From: Corynebacterium canis
GTDB lineage: Bacteria; Actinomycetota; Actinomycetes; Mycobacteriales; Mycobacteriaceae
Direction of reading: 5' to 3'
DNA: 64,000 bases
NCBI RefSeq assembly: GCF_030408595.1
Contig: NZ_CP047080.1
Location: forward strand, 1,757,247-1,821,246
Shown piece by piece: positions 17,803 through 28,275 of the stretch (the first letter of the stretch is position 1; the number at the start of each line of letters is the position of its first letter). A program made the translations under genes and the position numbers. Below the pieces are notes generated by a model. The model had not been told where the DNA came from and searched no databases. It worked only from the letters and a program-made list of their open reading frames with translations.

Positions 17803-19418
17803 TGCTGCTCACTCTCCTGCCAGCGTTCCATGTTCCAACCAATGCCGGAACCGGAAGAATTCAACACCACGTTGCGCACGGTCCGATCCACCACAAACGT
17901 GCGTGGCTGCGGCGCCAGCGGGATGGTGGGAACCAAGTCCCACAGGAATTCCTCCGTCGCCCGCAGCGCCTCCGCGTTCGAACCGGTCGCATCGCTATTT
18001 CCATAGTTCAACATTGGATCTACTGCGAGCAAAACGGCGTCGACTTTACCCACGGCCTCCCGCTCTTCGCCGTCAAAGTGAACGTGCCTCACATCCTGCA
18101 GGAATTGCGCTTCGCCTGACGCGTCTTCGATGGTTACCCCCGCCGGCTCGCAGGAGCGCTTCATGGCGTCGATCATGGCGCGTTTCCGCGGGTCAGGGCC
18201 CCGATAACCTATGCGAATGGTCTCCCCACGTAGCTGCTCTGCGCGGGGAATATCCACCCCCAAGTGAGCCTCCGCAATTTGCTGTGTTTGCGCATTCGCC
18301 GGGTCATCCACCGTGGTCAGCCGCGTCCCCATGGGGGTAACGGGCACACCGCTCTTGTGTGCCGACGCCGTGGCCACCGCCCGCTGATCCACGCATGCCG
18401 CAAACGCCTGCCGCGCCTCCTTTGATTCCAAAACGCCGGAAGTGCCCAGCATAAGCACCTCGTTCATATCCCCCACCACCGGCGTAATATCGAACGGATT
18501 TTTGGGGTCGTCGCGGTTTACCCAATCCGGCTGGCTCGACCCCACCAGGTCCGCGATATTGATCTCGCCCGCGGCGGCGCGCTCCTTGGCGTCCACGGTG
18601 TCCGGCCACAGCGTGACCGCCGAAAGCGTGCTCTTATCCCCCACGAAATGCTGATTACGGGCTAGGTGCACCGCGCCCTTTTCGTCGACGCGTTCGATGC
18701 GGTACGGCCCGGAGGATACCTGCAGCTCTGGATCGAACAAGTCCAGCTTAAAGCCGTCCCGCCAGATCTGCGCCACGTCCTGCAAGCCGTCGCGATCGTT
18801 TTCCATCAGCCGCGTGGTCAGGTCCTCTAGGCTCAGCCCGGCCTTTTTCGCTATGGCGTGCGCGGGCAGCACCGTGCCGGGGGCGAAAAGTTGCCGCCAG
18901 CGCGCCCCGAGGCGGTCTTTAAAAAAGACCGTGAATTGCTTGTTATTGGGCCGGCATTCCAGCTTTTCCACCTGTTCCATCAGGGGAATATAGGATTCGA
19001 ACAGATCTGGCATCACGCCCGCCTTATAGGCGAGCAGGAAGTCCGCGCAGGTGACTTCCGTGCCATCGGAATACTTCGCGGTTTTCGCAATTGTGTACGC
19101 CACCTGGCGGCTTTGCCCGGGCAGCGCCTGCGCCACGGCAAAATCCCGGTTGGGAATCAATTGCCCCCGCTGCCCCACCACGAATACGGAGGGGTAGAGC
19201 CGCCCCGCCAGCACCTCAGCCTGGGTGGATACGCCCAGCTGGCTGCCCGCATTCGTGGTGAGCAGGGGGCTCGCCGTCAGGTAGCCGAATTCCACAATGG
19301 GCACCCGCTCTTGGGTGGAGCACGCCGCCGCGACGCCCGCCACGGAAACTAATGCGATCACCGCTGCGATCCGACGACGGATACTTAGCCAACCTGACAC
19401 AGAAACATCGACCTCCAC
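17799..19418 (-). CDS. dciAE: Peptide-type ABC transporter substrate-binding lipoprotein
   Basis: A 539-residue extracellular solute-binding protein of family 5 (DppA/OppA). An Arg-rich N-terminus and hydrophobic stretch end in VAAACS, giving lipidated C33. Family features include [26 protein letters not shown] and [24 protein letters not shown]. No permease or ATPase gene is nearby, so it works with a remote transporter or in another role. The position between secF and apt matches the dciAE gene described for C. glutamicum. Confidence 0.88.
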   Translation of the reverse strand: MEVDVSVSGWLSIRRRIAAVIALVSVAGVAAACSTQERVPIVEFGYLTASPLLTTNAGSQLGVSTQAEVLAGRLYPSVFVVGQRGQLIPNRDFAVAQALPGQSRQVAYTIAKTAKYSDGTEVTCADFLLAYKAGVMPDLFESYIPLMEQVEKLECRPNNKQFTVFFKDRLGARWRQLFAPGTVLPAHAIAKKAGLSLEDLTTRLMENDRDGLQDVAQIWRDGFKLDLFDPELQVSSGPYRIERVDEKGAVHLARNQHFVGDKSTLSAVTLWPDTVDAKERAAAGEINIADLVGSSQPDWVNRDDPKNPFDITPVVGDMNEVLMLGTSGVLESKEARQAFAACVDQRAVATASAHKSGVPVTPMGTRLTTVDDPANAQTQQIAEAHLGVDIPRAEQLRGETIRIGYRGPDPRKRAMIDAMKRSCEPAGVTIEDASGEAQFLQDVRHVHFDGEEREAVGKVDAVLLAVDPMLNYGNSDATGSNAEALRATEEFLWDLVPTIPLAPQPRTFVVDRTVRNVVLNSSGSGIGWNMERWQESEQQ

Positions 19419-19517
19419 AGATTTGAAGTGACTTGGAAAGTATAACCTTTACCTTCCCAGCACTTATCGACGCCTCACCCTCCCCCGCTCGCCCGCACCC
19501 GCACTCTACGCGCGTGC

Positions 19518-20177
19518 TTAAGGCTGGGTTTCGGCGCCCTTTGCCTGCTCTGCGTTGGTAGCCAGCTTTGTCCCCAGGACCCTATCAATAAGCTCCTTGA
19601 CCTTTTCCACGCCGCGCTGCGGGCTCGTCAGCAATTCCTGCAACAGCGAGGAGGAGGCGTCGTCACGCAGAAGCGTCATGACGAAACTGCCGTTGCCCAC
19701 CTCGCCGCGCCTGTTATACGTGGTAATCCCCACAATATACTCGCCGGCCGGACTATCCGCCGGGGTGCCAATAATCTCACTACTCAGCGGGTGAAACACC
19801 AAACCCGCAGGTAGCCCGCTCACCACCGCAACATAAGTATCCGCAGGGGCCGTAATGTGATAGCGGAACGACTGCCCCACCTGCACCTGCATATCCGGCA
19901 CATCCGGCACCGCCGCCTGCTGACTGCGCTCCCCCTCCGCCGGCACCGGGGCCGGGGACACCGGGATCTGATCCACCTCAAAACTCTGCCCCGGCGGCTT
20001 CTCCACCGGCGACTCCGGCACCGCCTGCGGGTCTAGCGTCGGCGCGGCCGTGGTACTGGGAATCTCTTGGATTTGAAAAACCGGGATGTCCGGCGCTGGC
20101 GTCGCACCCGATGGAGCCGCCAAAACGACCGTCAGGCTAGCGGTGGTTACTCCCGCTAAAACTCGGAAAGATCTCAT
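19518..20177 (-). CDS. Secreted protein with Ig-like (He_PIG-type) domain
   Basis: A 219-residue exported protein. A signal peptide ends near GATPAPD (about 25). A Pro/Ser-rich region (25-95) is followed by a compact beta domain at about 95-170: MQVQVGQSFRYHI, VVSGLPAGLVFHPLSSEIIG and GTPADSPAGEYIVG, the putative Ig (He_PIG) pattern. The C-terminal 40 residues are helical with no sorting signal or anchor. The wall-anchored protein at 21347 has a related domain (SGLPAGLSYDPYSGLISG), so the pair are probably paralogues. AGGAGG lies upstream of the ATG. Function unknown. Confidence 0.75.
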   Translation of the reverse strand: MRSFRVLAGVTTASLTVVLAAPSGATPAPDIPVFQIQEIPSTTAAPTLDPQAVPESPVEKPPGQSFEVDQIPVSPAPVPAEGERSQQAAVPDVPDMQVQVGQSFRYHITAPADTYVAVVSGLPAGLVFHPLSSEIIGTPADSPAGEYIVGITTYNRRGEVGNGSFVMTLLRDDASSSLLQELLTSPQRGVEKVKELIDRVLGTKLATNAEQAKGAETQP

Positions 20178-20473
20178 GGCGGAGGTCCTCCTAGGTGGAC
20201 TTCTCTTAGTTGACGGACACGTAGATTTTTATTCGCAGGATTCCAGAAGGATACAAGATCAATATGAAGATTTAATGAACACATTGAACACTGCACCACT
20301 TCCGATACTCCCGCAGAAACCACTGTTACGCAAGTGATGAGAGTGATATCTGATATCACTTGGAAAGATAGCGCCCCAAGCTCCCCTTCTCGGGGGTATC
20401 TTAGCACGCCATCGGCAATTCATTGCAGCTAGCACCCTTCCACGAACTGTTTGCGAACCTCTCCTATTTCTTA

Positions 20474-20681
20474 CCATACAAAAAACGCCACTGCCTGCGG
20501 GAATATTGCCCGCAAACAATGACGCCTGTTGGTACCGGTTTGCTAACGCCTAACGGCACTTACGCTGCGCCAACAATAACGAACCACCAGCCGCAACGGC
20601 GGTTTGGCAATTCTCAGGTGCGCCGCCGCCCTGGCCGGAAGCGCTCGAGCCCACGGAACCAACCGCAGTGGAGCTACCCCC
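20474..20681 (-). pseudogene. Decayed 3' fragment of a LANTG-type surface protein gene
   Basis: The first ~130 bp (20474-20603) repeat the 3' end and terminator of the wall-anchored gene (21271-21397) with few changes, including codons for AAGGSLLLAQRK and the stop (20550-20552), so the piece once encoded the membrane tail and positive end. Shorter matches to more upstream parts of that gene continue to 20681 with segments missing. There it joins a 79-bp repeat unit that lacks its left end. No start codon or full frame remains. Confidence 0.75.
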
Positions 20682-21157
20682 GCCGGGACGCTAGGGACGA
20701 TGTTTCCGCAGGAACGCAAAATGGCCGTGTTAGATCTGCCTGAGGCAGATGTGGCGGGGCCGATGGTTCGGGAAAGTTCGATCTTCGTCGTCTGGGAGTG
20801 CCCTCTCGGCAGCTTCCGCCGATAGGTTGTGTGCAGCCGTTGACCTGCGATCGTCCGGGATTTCTTCATTAGGGTGGTTAACGAAGAATAAAAAGACGAT
20901 TTGCAGCGTTTTCGGGCGAGATTCGTCCGGAATTTCTTCTTTGGGGTGGTCAATGAAGAATAGAAAGACGAGCCCAAGTCAGCGGTTGCACACTACCCAT
21001 CGGTGTCTTAGGCGGGGCCCACAACCTATTGCCGCTGGGGTGGCTTGGGGACCAAAAACAGCCGACGATGCTCCGTGCTCAGGCAGATTCGACACACCGA
21101 CCGCAGCGCGGTGGCATTTCCGCAGGAACGCAAAACGGCCGCGTTAGATCTGCCTGA
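20682..21157. repeat. Composite repeat array (truncated 79 - 78 - 179 - 78 - 79 bp)
   Basis: A truncated 79-bp unit (20682-20743), a 78-bp linker, a 179-bp unit (20822-21000), a second 78-bp linker, and a 79-bp unit (21079-21157). The 179-bp unit is bounded by ~25-bp imperfect inverted repeats (ATAGGTTGTGTGCAGCCG at one end) and holds two related halves with CCGGAATTTCTTC and AATGAAGAATAGAAAGACG. Here the array is in the opposite orientation to the copies near 42.6 and 49.9 kb. Confidence 0.85.
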
Positions 21158-21276
21158 GGCAGATTTGACATGGCCTGATGGTTCGAAAAAGTTCAAACTC
21201 TACGCGAGAAATTCGGGACGCGGCCGCTGATACCCAGGCCGCCTGGGCCACCACCCACACGGCGCTAGCTCCATAC

Positions 21277-21311
21277 AAAAAACGCCACTGCCTGCGGGAA
21301 TGTTGCCCGCA
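21277..21311 (-). terminator. Terminator of the LANTG surface protein gene
   Basis: On the minus strand TGCGGG and CCCGCA pair across a 7-base loop, followed by GGCAGTGGCG and TTTTTT. It starts 36 bp after the stop codon. The same hairpin is duplicated at 20480-20514 in the decayed fragment. Confidence 0.7.
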
Positions 21312-21346
21312 GACAATGACGCTTGTTGGTACCGGTTTGCTAACGC

Positions 21347-22696
21347 CTAACGGCGCTTACGCTGTGCCAACAATAACGAACCACCAGCCGCAAACGCGAC
21401 CAGAGACAACAAGAACGCGTTAATGCTATCCGCAGCACCGGTGTTTGCTAGCTGCTTCGGGGCAGCCGCAACGGCGGTCTGATTATTCTGAGGTGCGCCG
21501 CCACCTTTGCCATCTTGCTGCGGGACACCCTTGCCGCCGGGCTGAGTTCCGCCCTCAGGTGCGCCGCCGCCTTGGCCCTCATTCTTCGGGATACCCTTAC
21601 CGCCGGGTGCGTTTTCGGCAGGCTTATCGGGTGCGGTGGGCTTATCTTGGTCATCGCCGCCGCCCTTACCGGAATCGCTAGAGCCCGCAGACAATGCGCC
21701 AAGCACGCCAGCACCGATGGCCAATGCGGCCACACTGGACAGCAAACCACCAAAGGCCGCAGAACCAGCCGCGGTGGAGCTACCCCCGCCGGAACCAAGG
21801 CCACCCGAGCCGAGGGCAGCGGAGCCAAGGCCCGCGCTGGAACCCGCGCCAGAGCCTAGACCTGCGGCACTACCGCCGCCGGAAAGGGCGCTCGAGCCTG
21901 CTGCGCTACCGGCGCTGGATAGTTGACTGGAACCGGCAGCGCTACCCAGCGCGGCGTCGTCGGACAGCGACATGGAGAAGCTGCCCAGGCTGCTGCCATC
22001 GTCACCGATGACCCCGACATCACAGATGCGGGCCGGGCCGGACAACGCCACGCCAGAAATCAACCCGCTGTAGGGGTCGTAGGAAAGACCGGCTGGCAGG
22101 CCGCTCAGAAGCGGGGCCGAGGAACCAGCTGCGATCGGGATTTGGTAGCTGAAGGGAACGCCCACAGCCACGGTCATATCCGGGATAAATGAAGTCGCCG
22201 GGCCACTCAGCGCTGCGCTGGTGCCGGCGGAGGCAGCTGCCGAGCCCAAACCTGGGTCGCTCAACAGTGCGCTCGTACCTGCGGATGCTGCTTCGGAACC
22301 TGCGGCAGACCCCACTGCCGGGGCGCTTAATGCTGCGCTCGTACCTGCGGATGCGGCTGCCGAACCTGCGGAAGAACCAAGTGCGGCCTCTGCGGAGCCA
22401 GCGGCCGCGGCACCGGAACCCGCCGCCGGAGCGCTAGGGGCAACTACAGGAGCAGAAGCTGCGGAGGATCCGGAAAGGATCGGGATCGACTCGTTGAGCC
22501 TTAACAGGCCCGAGGACAGCTGCACGCTTTGCACAGCGCCCTGGATCGCATCATGCGCGTCTGGAGTATCCGGTGTGGTAACTCCAGGATTTCCCGGCTG
22601 GTCGCATACGTCATCGCACGCGTACGCGGGTGCCGGAATCACGGTGGCCGCAAGGCCGGTAGCAACAGCACCAACAAGTAAGCGAGAACGTTTCAT
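21347..22696 (-). CDS. LANTG-type cell-wall-anchored Ser/Ala/Gly-rich surface protein
   Basis: A 449-residue sortase substrate. The signal peptide starts MKRSRLLVGAVATGLAATV. A long low-complexity Ala/Ser/Gly region includes imperfect repeats of ASAGTSAALS. An Ig-like segment is recognisable by SGLPAGLSYDPYSGLISG, followed by more GS-rich repeats and a Gly/Lys/Pro-rich stretch. The C-terminus has LANTG (416-420), a hydrophobic span and RKRR. LAxTG motifs are typical of class E sortases in GC-rich actinobacteria. ATG at 22696 is chosen because AAGGAG lies 10 bases upstream. Likely a wall-spanning surface protein. Confidence 0.85.
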   Translation of the reverse strand: MKRSRLLVGAVATGLAATVIPAPAYACDDVCDQPGNPGVTTPDTPDAHDAIQGAVQSVQLSSGLLRLNESIPILSGSSAASAPVVAPSAPAAGSGAAAAGSAEAALGSSAGSAAASAGTSAALSAPAVGSAAGSEAASAGTSALLSDPGLGSAAASAGTSAALSGPATSFIPDMTVAVGVPFSYQIPIAAGSSAPLLSGLPAGLSYDPYSGLISGVALSGPARICDVGVIGDDGSSLGSFSMSLSDDAALGSAAGSSQLSSAGSAAGSSALSGGGSAAGLGSGAGSSAGLGSAALGSGGLGSGGGSSTAAGSAAFGGLLSSVAALAIGAGVLGALSAGSSDSGKGGGDDQDKPTAPDKPAENAPGGKGIPKNEGQGGGAPEGGTQPGGKGVPQQDGKGGGAPQNNQTAVAAAPKQLANTGAADSINAFLLSLVAFAAGGSLLLAQRKRR

Positions 22697-23041
22697 AACT
22701 TCTGTACTCCTTGGGTGAAACAAAACTGAAAAACGGTAGTGAAAACTCTCAATAAGCTCTCAATAAGCCTGAGCAGTACGACACCAGTAAAGGCAACTGG
22801 AATTGGACAAGGACTAGAGCCGCACTAATTGCGATACTTCACTAAAGTTCATTCGCACACAAGGGATTTCTACGCAAATTGTGACAAATTGGACAGATAT
22901 AGATTTATTCACCCCCAAAAACGGGGGTAGTCCGCGCCACCCATCTTGGGGGCAAAAATGAAAATATTTTAAGAAACCGCAGGTAGTTGCCCACCCTAGC
23001 AACACTGCGCCCCACCGAAACGCGACGCCCTAAATATAAGC
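22697..23041. other. Upstream region of the LANTG gene
   Basis: About 345 bp, more AT-rich than its neighbours, holding the promoter and leader of the minus-strand surface protein. No gene seen. A CCCCC...GGGGG hairpin sits near 22910-22930. Confidence 0.4.
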
Positions 23042-23078
23042 AAAACGTCGCCTTTGCGTAATACAAATGCGACGTTTT
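23042..23078 (-). terminator. Terminator of secF
   Basis: AAAACGTCGC (23042-23051) and GCGACGTTTT (23069-23078) form a perfect 10-bp stem with A- and T-rich outer ends, 18 bp after the secF stop; it can work in both directions. Confidence 0.85.
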
Positions 23079-23096
23079 AGTTATCGAATTGAATTC

Positions 23097-24248
23097 CTAT
23101 TCGGAACCTGGGCGCCAACTCTTCCCAGATGCATTTTGCGTGCTACGACGCGGCGCAGGTGCTGCTGGTACGGAGACAATTCGCTTACCATCTGCATTGC
23201 GCGCAAATTCTCCCTTGTCAGAAGCATCTTCACTATCATCTTCGGATGCATTTTCGCCCGCCCGCGCGGCCGCAACTCGCTCATTGTGCTCGCGCACTTT
23301 GCGCTGCCGATTCTTCAGGCTCACTAGGAACGGCGTGGCCAAAAAGACCGAGGAGAACGTGCCCTCGATAATGCCGATCAGCTGCACCAAGGCGAGGTCC
23401 TTCAGCGTGCCCACGCCCATCAGCCACACCGCCACCACCATCAGCGCGGCGATCGGCAACGCCGAAATCACCGTCGTGGAAATCGAACGCATCACCGTCT
23501 GGTTGATCGCCAGGTTCGAAAGCTCCCCATACGTCCGCCGCGTGGTGGACTCAAAGCCGGCGGTATTCTCCTTGACCTTGTCAAACACCACCACCGTGTC
23601 ATACAGCGAGAAGGACAGCACAGTAAGCAACCCAATGACGGTAGCGGGGGTCACCTCGAAGCCGATCAATGCGTAGATGCCCGCAATAACCACGGCGTCG
23701 ACACCCAACGCCGCAATCGCGGAGATCGCCATATCGCGCTCAAAGCGAAACGCGATATAGCCGAAGATCAGCACAAGGAACGCGCCCAGCGAAATCAGCA
23801 TGCGATTGGTAATCGTGGAGCCCCAAGACTCCGAAACCGTGGAATCGCCGATGGCGTCGGGCGAAGGCGTCCCAGTGCCGTCCTCGGGCTTAAACGCGTC
23901 GAACAGCGCCTCCCGCGCCTGCGCAATCTGCTCGTCGCTCAAACGTTCGGAGTTGATTTCCAGCACGCGGGAATCCCCGGCGCCGACGATCTGCACCATC
24001 ACAGGTTCAACGTCGGTGGCCTCCGTAAACACCTGCTCCACCCGCGTGGGGTCCAAATCCCCCGCCGGCATGTTTATCTTCGTGCCGCCCTGGAAATCAA
24101 TGCCGAGCGTAAAGCCGCGGATAATCACCATCAGGATACACACCGCAAGCACCACGCCGGTGATGGTGTACCAGAGGCGGCGGCGACCCACGAAGTTCAC
24201 TCCGCCTTCGCCCGTGTACAGGCGCTTCATTATTCCGGTGGAGCTCAT
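23097..24248 (-). CDS. secF: Protein translocase subunit SecF
   Basis: Membrane component of the SecDF complex that uses the proton gradient to help SecYEG export proteins. 383 residues with the first membrane segment near 25-45, a periplasmic loop starting GFTLGIDFQGGTKINM (the D1 signature), and five more segments with TPATVIGLLTVLSFSLYDTVVVFDKVKEN. The charged tail (about 320-383) is Asp/Glu/Lys-rich. The start codon directly follows the secD stop with no gap. Confidence 0.97.
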   Translation of the reverse strand: MSSTGIMKRLYTGEGGVNFVGRRRLWYTITGVVLAVCILMVIIRGFTLGIDFQGGTKINMPAGDLDPTRVEQVFTEATDVEPVMVQIVGAGDSRVLEINSERLSDEQIAQAREALFDAFKPEDGTGTPSPDAIGDSTVSESWGSTITNRMLISLGAFLVLIFGYIAFRFERDMAISAIAALGVDAVVIAGIYALIGFEVTPATVIGLLTVLSFSLYDTVVVFDKVKENTAGFESTTRRTYGELSNLAINQTVMRSISTTVISALPIAALMVVAVWLMGVGTLKDLALVQLIGIIEGTFSSVFLATPFLVSLKNRQRKVREHNERVAAARAGENASEDDSEDASDKGEFARNADGKRIVSVPAAPAPRRSTQNASGKSWRPGSE

Positions 24249-26093
24249 TTACTTCTCCTCTTCCTTATCATCGGCTTCATCGGCGCGCGCGCCACCAGCG
24301 GCAACCACTTCCGCGCGGTTCCGCTCCGCCACCTTCATCACGCTGGACAGGCCATTGACGGCCGGCTTAGCAAACCACGGGATCCGCGACGCCAGCACCA
24401 CCAGCGGCGCGGTAACAAAGAATGTGACCAAGAGGTCGAACACCGTGGTCAACCCGAGGGTAAACGCAAAGCCCTTGACGTCGCCCACGGCCAAAATATA
24501 GAGCACCACGGCGGCGATCAGGGACACGAAGTTACCGGAGATAATTGTCTGCTTGGCGCGCTCCCACGCCCGCGGCACCGCCGACCTAAACGTGCGGCCT
24601 TCACGCACCTCGTCCTTGATGCGCTCGTAGAACACCACGAAGGAGTCCGCGGTGGTGCCGATACCAATGATCAAACCGGCCACGCCCGCCAGGTCCAGCG
24701 AGTAGCCGATCCAACGGCCGAGCAGCACCAGCGAACCGTACACCAGTGCGCCTGAGGCAAAGAGCGAGAACACCGCCGCGAAGCCAAACACGCGGTAGTA
24801 GGCGAAGGCGAACAGCGCCACCAAAATCAAGCCCACCAGGCCCGCGATAAGGCCCGCCTTCAACGAGGCAATGCCTAACGACGCCGGGACCGTCGTCGCC
24901 GTGCCGCCGCGTTCACCGTTTTCGCCGGCAAAGCTGAGCGGCAGGGCACCATAGCGCAGGTTATTGGCCAGCTCGGTGGCCTCCTGCTGCGAGAACTTAC
25001 CGGTAATGGAGGTGCCGGAGCCGGGCGGCGTCGGCGATTGAATCTGCGGAGCCGAAATCACTTGCGAATCCAAGGTGATGGCGACCTGGCGCTGCAGGTA
25101 CTCCTGGGTCAGCTCGTACCAGGTGGCCGCGCCCTGCTCCTCGCCCTCGGACTTAAAGGCGAAATTGATCTCCATCTGGCCGGTCTCGGGGTTCAACCCG
25201 CCGGTAATCGGGCGGTTCGTATCAATCTCATTACCCGTCAGGCGCTTGCCGTGCACCTCATCGGTCTGCCCCACCAGCAGCGGCGCCGGGCCGAGGATGT
25301 ACTTTTCCTCTGTCGCGGCGTCGCAAGCAACCAACGGTTTGCTGGGCTCGTCGCTGCCCGCGATGGGATCCAACTCTTGGCCGCATTGCAAAAGGTTGGC
25401 CGCGGCGATCTGCATCGTCGGATCCTCCGATTGCCGGTCCGCGCGCAGCATCTCCGTGATCTTCTGGCGGCGTTCCGCGGCGTCGATAGAGTTCTTTGCC
25501 TCCCCCGGTGCCTTCGCGGAAACCTTCGGCGCCTCCACCTTATTCGCCTCGTCCGGCACGGGGTTGCCCTGCGCGTCCACGGCGGTGCTCATGGTTTTGG
25601 CCAGGTCCTCCAGCGAAGTATTGGCCTGCTCCGGCGTGATCACGCCGAGCTCCACCCACCGATTGGCCATCTCCTCGGTCACCTTCATCAGCGCCGCGGT
25701 ATCCGGCATGCCGGGCTGCTCCACCGGGCGGAACAGCAGCTGCGAGGTTTGCCCCAAGGCGCGGGCCTGGGAGGTATCCTCCCCCGGCACGGTAATCACG
25801 AGAGTATTGCCGTCGGCGATCACGCTGGCCCCGGTCACGCCCATGCCGTTGACACGGTTTTCCAGAATCGTGCGGGCCTGCGCCAATTGTTCCTGGGTGG
25901 GTTCTTCACCCTGCGGCACCAAGGTAACCCGGGTACCGCCTTGCAGGTCAATGCCAAGGTTGGGTTTGGCGGTGCGATCACCGGTAAAAAAGATCAGCGC
26001 GTAGATGATCACCAGGATGGCCACAAACGATGTCAATGCAAGTTTGGGCCAGTTGGCGAGTCCGACGCGTGAGCGCGCGGATGACGATGCCAC
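24249..26093 (-). CDS. secD: Protein translocase subunit SecD
   Basis: Partner of SecF; 614 residues. An N-terminal membrane segment (about 17-35) is followed by NLGIDLQGGTRVTLVPQGEE (D1 motif), a large external P1 domain of about 350 residues that includes a Lys/Ala/Glu-rich insert, and five membrane segments with LIIGIGTTADSFVVFYERIKDEVREGR, the conserved D4 region. yajC precedes it by 144 bp and secF follows without a gap. Confidence 0.97.
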   Translation of the reverse strand: MASSSARSRVGLANWPKLALTSFVAILVIIYALIFFTGDRTAKPNLGIDLQGGTRVTLVPQGEEPTQEQLAQARTILENRVNGMGVTGASVIADGNTLVITVPGEDTSQARALGQTSQLLFRPVEQPGMPDTAALMKVTEEMANRWVELGVITPEQANTSLEDLAKTMSTAVDAQGNPVPDEANKVEAPKVSAKAPGEAKNSIDAAERRQKITEMLRADRQSEDPTMQIAAANLLQCGQELDPIAGSDEPSKPLVACDAATEEKYILGPAPLLVGQTDEVHGKRLTGNEIDTNRPITGGLNPETGQMEINFAFKSEGEEQGAATWYELTQEYLQRQVAITLDSQVISAPQIQSPTPPGSGTSITGKFSQQEATELANNLRYGALPLSFAGENGERGGTATTVPASLGIASLKAGLIAGLVGLILVALFAFAYYRVFGFAAVFSLFASGALVYGSLVLLGRWIGYSLDLAGVAGLIIGIGTTADSFVVFYERIKDEVREGRTFRSAVPRAWERAKQTIISGNFVSLIAAVVLYILAVGDVKGFAFTLGLTTVFDLLVTFFVTAPLVVLASRIPWFAKPAVNGLSSVMKVAERNRAEVVAAGGARADEADDKEEEK

Positions 26094-26237
26094 TGGGTTT
26101 TTCTCCTCGAGGATTGATGTACGAAACGATCAGACACGCACCCCGCGGAAACAACCCAGCGCGGAAAGTGCCCAACCTAAAAAAGACCTATTCAAATCTA
26201 GTCCAAACGATATGGTACGTCATTAGCGCAGACACTC

Positions 26238-26531
26238 TTATTCCTCAGCCGCTTGCTCACCCCGCTCCACCTGCGGCTCCACGCGCCGCACCACGGCCTC
26301 GATGTCCCACGTAGTGACGGTCCCTGGGGCGATCTCTAGGTCCACCTCGTGTTCCCGCACGGCAACCACGCGGCCGTGCAGGCCGGAGGCAACCACCACC
26401 TGCTCATCGATCTGCAGACTCGCCTGCAACGCCCGCCGCTGCGTGATCACCCGTTGCTGCCGCCGCAATTGCAGCAGCGAAGGCACGAGGAAGATAATAA
26501 GGACAACACCTAATAACAGTATTTCTGGCAT
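26238..26531 (-). CDS. yajC: Preprotein translocase subunit YajC
   Basis: A 97-residue single-span membrane protein associated with SecDF. The membrane segment EILLLGVVLIIFLVPSLLQL (3-22) is followed by RRQQR and a small beta domain (DEQVVVASGLHGRVVAVREH) typical of YajC. The start at 26531 places the membrane segment at the N-terminus as in the family; an upstream in-frame start would add 27 Arg-rich residues. It lies 25 bp after ruvB on the same strand. Confidence 0.93.
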   Translation of the reverse strand: MPEILLLGVVLIIFLVPSLLQLRRQQRVITQRRALQASLQIDEQVVVASGLHGRVVAVREHEVDLEIAPGTVTTWDIEAVVRRVEPQVERGEQAAEE

Positions 26532-26556
26532 TGCCTTAGTGTGCCAGATTCTTGGG

Positions 26557-27648
26557 CTATAACAAGGTGGGTTGATAATCCCCCGGCGTACCCTGCGGCG
26601 GTTCCAGCCCAAGGTGCCGCCACGCAGCCGCCGTAGCCACGCGCCCGCGCCCAGTTCGCGCCATCATTCCCGCGCGTACGAGATAAGGCTCACACACTTC
26701 CTCGACTGTCGACGCCTCCTCCCCCACCGCCACCGCAAGCGTACTCACCCCGACCGGGCCGCCGCCGTGATTCTTTACCAGCGCGCTTAACACCGCACGG
26801 TCCAGCCGATCCAAGCCCATCTCATCCACATCGAACACAATCAGCGCGGCCTTCGCCGCCCCAAGATCGATATGGCCATCCGAATACACTTCCGCAAAAT
26901 CGCGCACCCGTCGGAGCAGCCGGTTGGCGATGCGCGGCGTCCCCCGCGAGCGCGAGGCAATCTCCGTGGCCGCATCCTCCTGAATGCCCACGCCCAGAAT
27001 GCGGGCGGCGCGCGTGACCACCCGCGTCAAGTCCGGGACGTCGTAAAACTCCATTTGCGCGGTAAACCCGAAGCGGTCGCGCAACGGCCCAGTGAGCATG
27101 CCCGAGCGGGTCGTCGCCCCCACCAGCGTAAACGGGGCGATTTCCAAGGGTATCGACGTCGCGCCGGGCCCCTTGCCCACGATCACGTCAATGCGGAAAT
27201 CCTCCATCGCCATATACAACATTTCCTCGGCGGGGCGGGCGATGCGGTGAATCTCGTCGATAAACAGCACATCGCCCTCCATAAGATTCGAAAGCATGGC
27301 CGCGAGATCGCCCGCCCGTTCCAATGCCGGGCCGGAGGTCATACGGAGGCTGGAACCGAGCTCCTGTGCGATAATCATCGCCATCGTCGTCTTGCCCAAA
27401 CCCGGCGGGCCCGACAACAACACATGGTCCGGCGTCGCGCCGCGGTTCTTCGCGCCCGTAAGCACCAAGCTCAGCTGATTGCGCACCTTCGGCTGCCCAA
27501 TAAACTCATCCAAACTCTTCGGACGCAGGCCGGCCTCCGCGTCACGATCAGTCTCCTGGCGGTTGGGCTCCACGGAAGAATCCGGGCCGCGACGCCACTC
27601 CGGCAAACCATCGGGCAGCTGAAACTCAGTTTTCTCTACATCACCCAT
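26557..27648 (-). CDS. ruvB: Holliday junction helicase motor RuvB
   Basis: Hexameric AAA+ ATPase that drives branch migration with RuvA; 363 residues. Walker A is [12 protein letters not shown], Walker [10 protein letters not shown] and sensor 1 ATTRSG. The C-terminal winged helix contains [23 protein letters not shown], which contacts DNA. It is third in the ruvC-ruvA-ruvB operon, 12 bp after ruvA. A 20-residue N-terminal extension relative to short homologues is common in actinobacteria. Confidence 0.98.
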   Translation of the reverse strand: MGDVEKTEFQLPDGLPEWRRGPDSSVEPNRQETDRDAEAGLRPKSLDEFIGQPKVRNQLSLVLTGAKNRGATPDHVLLSGPPGLGKTTMAMIIAQELGSSLRMTSGPALERAGDLAAMLSNLMEGDVLFIDEIHRIARPAEEMLYMAMEDFRIDVIVGKGPGATSIPLEIAPFTLVGATTRSGMLTGPLRDRFGFTAQMEFYDVPDLTRVVTRAARILGVGIQEDAATEIASRSRGTPRIANRLLRRVRDFAEVYSDGHIDLGAAKAALIVFDVDEMGLDRLDRAVLSALVKNHGGGPVGVSTLAVAVGEEASTVEEVCEPYLVRAGMMARTGRGRVATAAAWRHLGLEPPQGTPGDYQPTLL

Positions 27649-27660
27649 ACCGCCTCCTCG

Positions 27661-28275
27661 CTACTTCTTTCCCAAGTATGCAAGGGCCGCCCGCAAGGTG
27701 GCAGAAGTATCCAACTCCGGCGTGGCGGAAAGCACAGCAGTCACCGCCGCGGTAGCGGAACGCTCCGGGAAACCCAAACCAACCAGCGCCTCCGTCACCT
27801 GATCGACGGCCACGCCGGGGTGCGGCAGGGCGGTGCCCGAAGGGGCGTCGGCAAACGATTGCCCGCTGGTGGTAAACGCGATGACCTTATCCTTCAAATC
27901 AACAATCATGCGTTCAGCCATTCGCTTACCCACACCGGGAATACGCTGCAACAACTTCGCATCACCACCCGCAATCGCGTTACTCAACTCGGCGGGATTC
28001 ATCACAGACTGCGCAGCAAGAGCCAAGCGTGGACCCAAGCCGGAAACGGTTTGCAGCAGACTAAACATCTCGCGGCTGGCATCATCGGTGAAACCGTACA
28101 AATTCATGGCGTCTTCCCGCACCACCATGGTGGTGAGCACAAGGCTCTCCTCACCGCGGCGCAAGGTAGCCAAGGTTTGCGGTGTGGCGGTAACTACGTA
28201 CCCCACGCCAGCGCATTCGATTACGGCACTATTCAGCCCAATGCTCAACACAGTGCCGCGCAACGAAGCGATCAT
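27661..28275 (-). CDS. ruvA: Holliday junction DNA-binding protein RuvA
   Basis: Tetrameric Holliday junction clamp; 204 residues. The N-terminal OB fold (about 1-65) begins [20 protein letters not shown]. Two helix-hairpin-helix motifs follow ([11 protein letters not shown] and [17 protein letters not shown]), and the mobile C-terminal domain that regulates RuvB is [22 protein letters not shown]. It overlaps ruvC by 4 bases. Confidence 0.98.
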   Translation of the reverse strand: MIASLRGTVLSIGLNSAVIECAGVGYVVTATPQTLATLRRGEESLVLTTMVVREDAMNLYGFTDDASREMFSLLQTVSGLGPRLALAAQSVMNPAELSNAIAGGDAKLLQRIPGVGKRMAERMIVDLKDKVIAFTTSGQSFADAPSGTALPHPGVAVDQVTEALVGLGFPERSATAAVTAVLSATPELDTSATLRAALAYLGKK

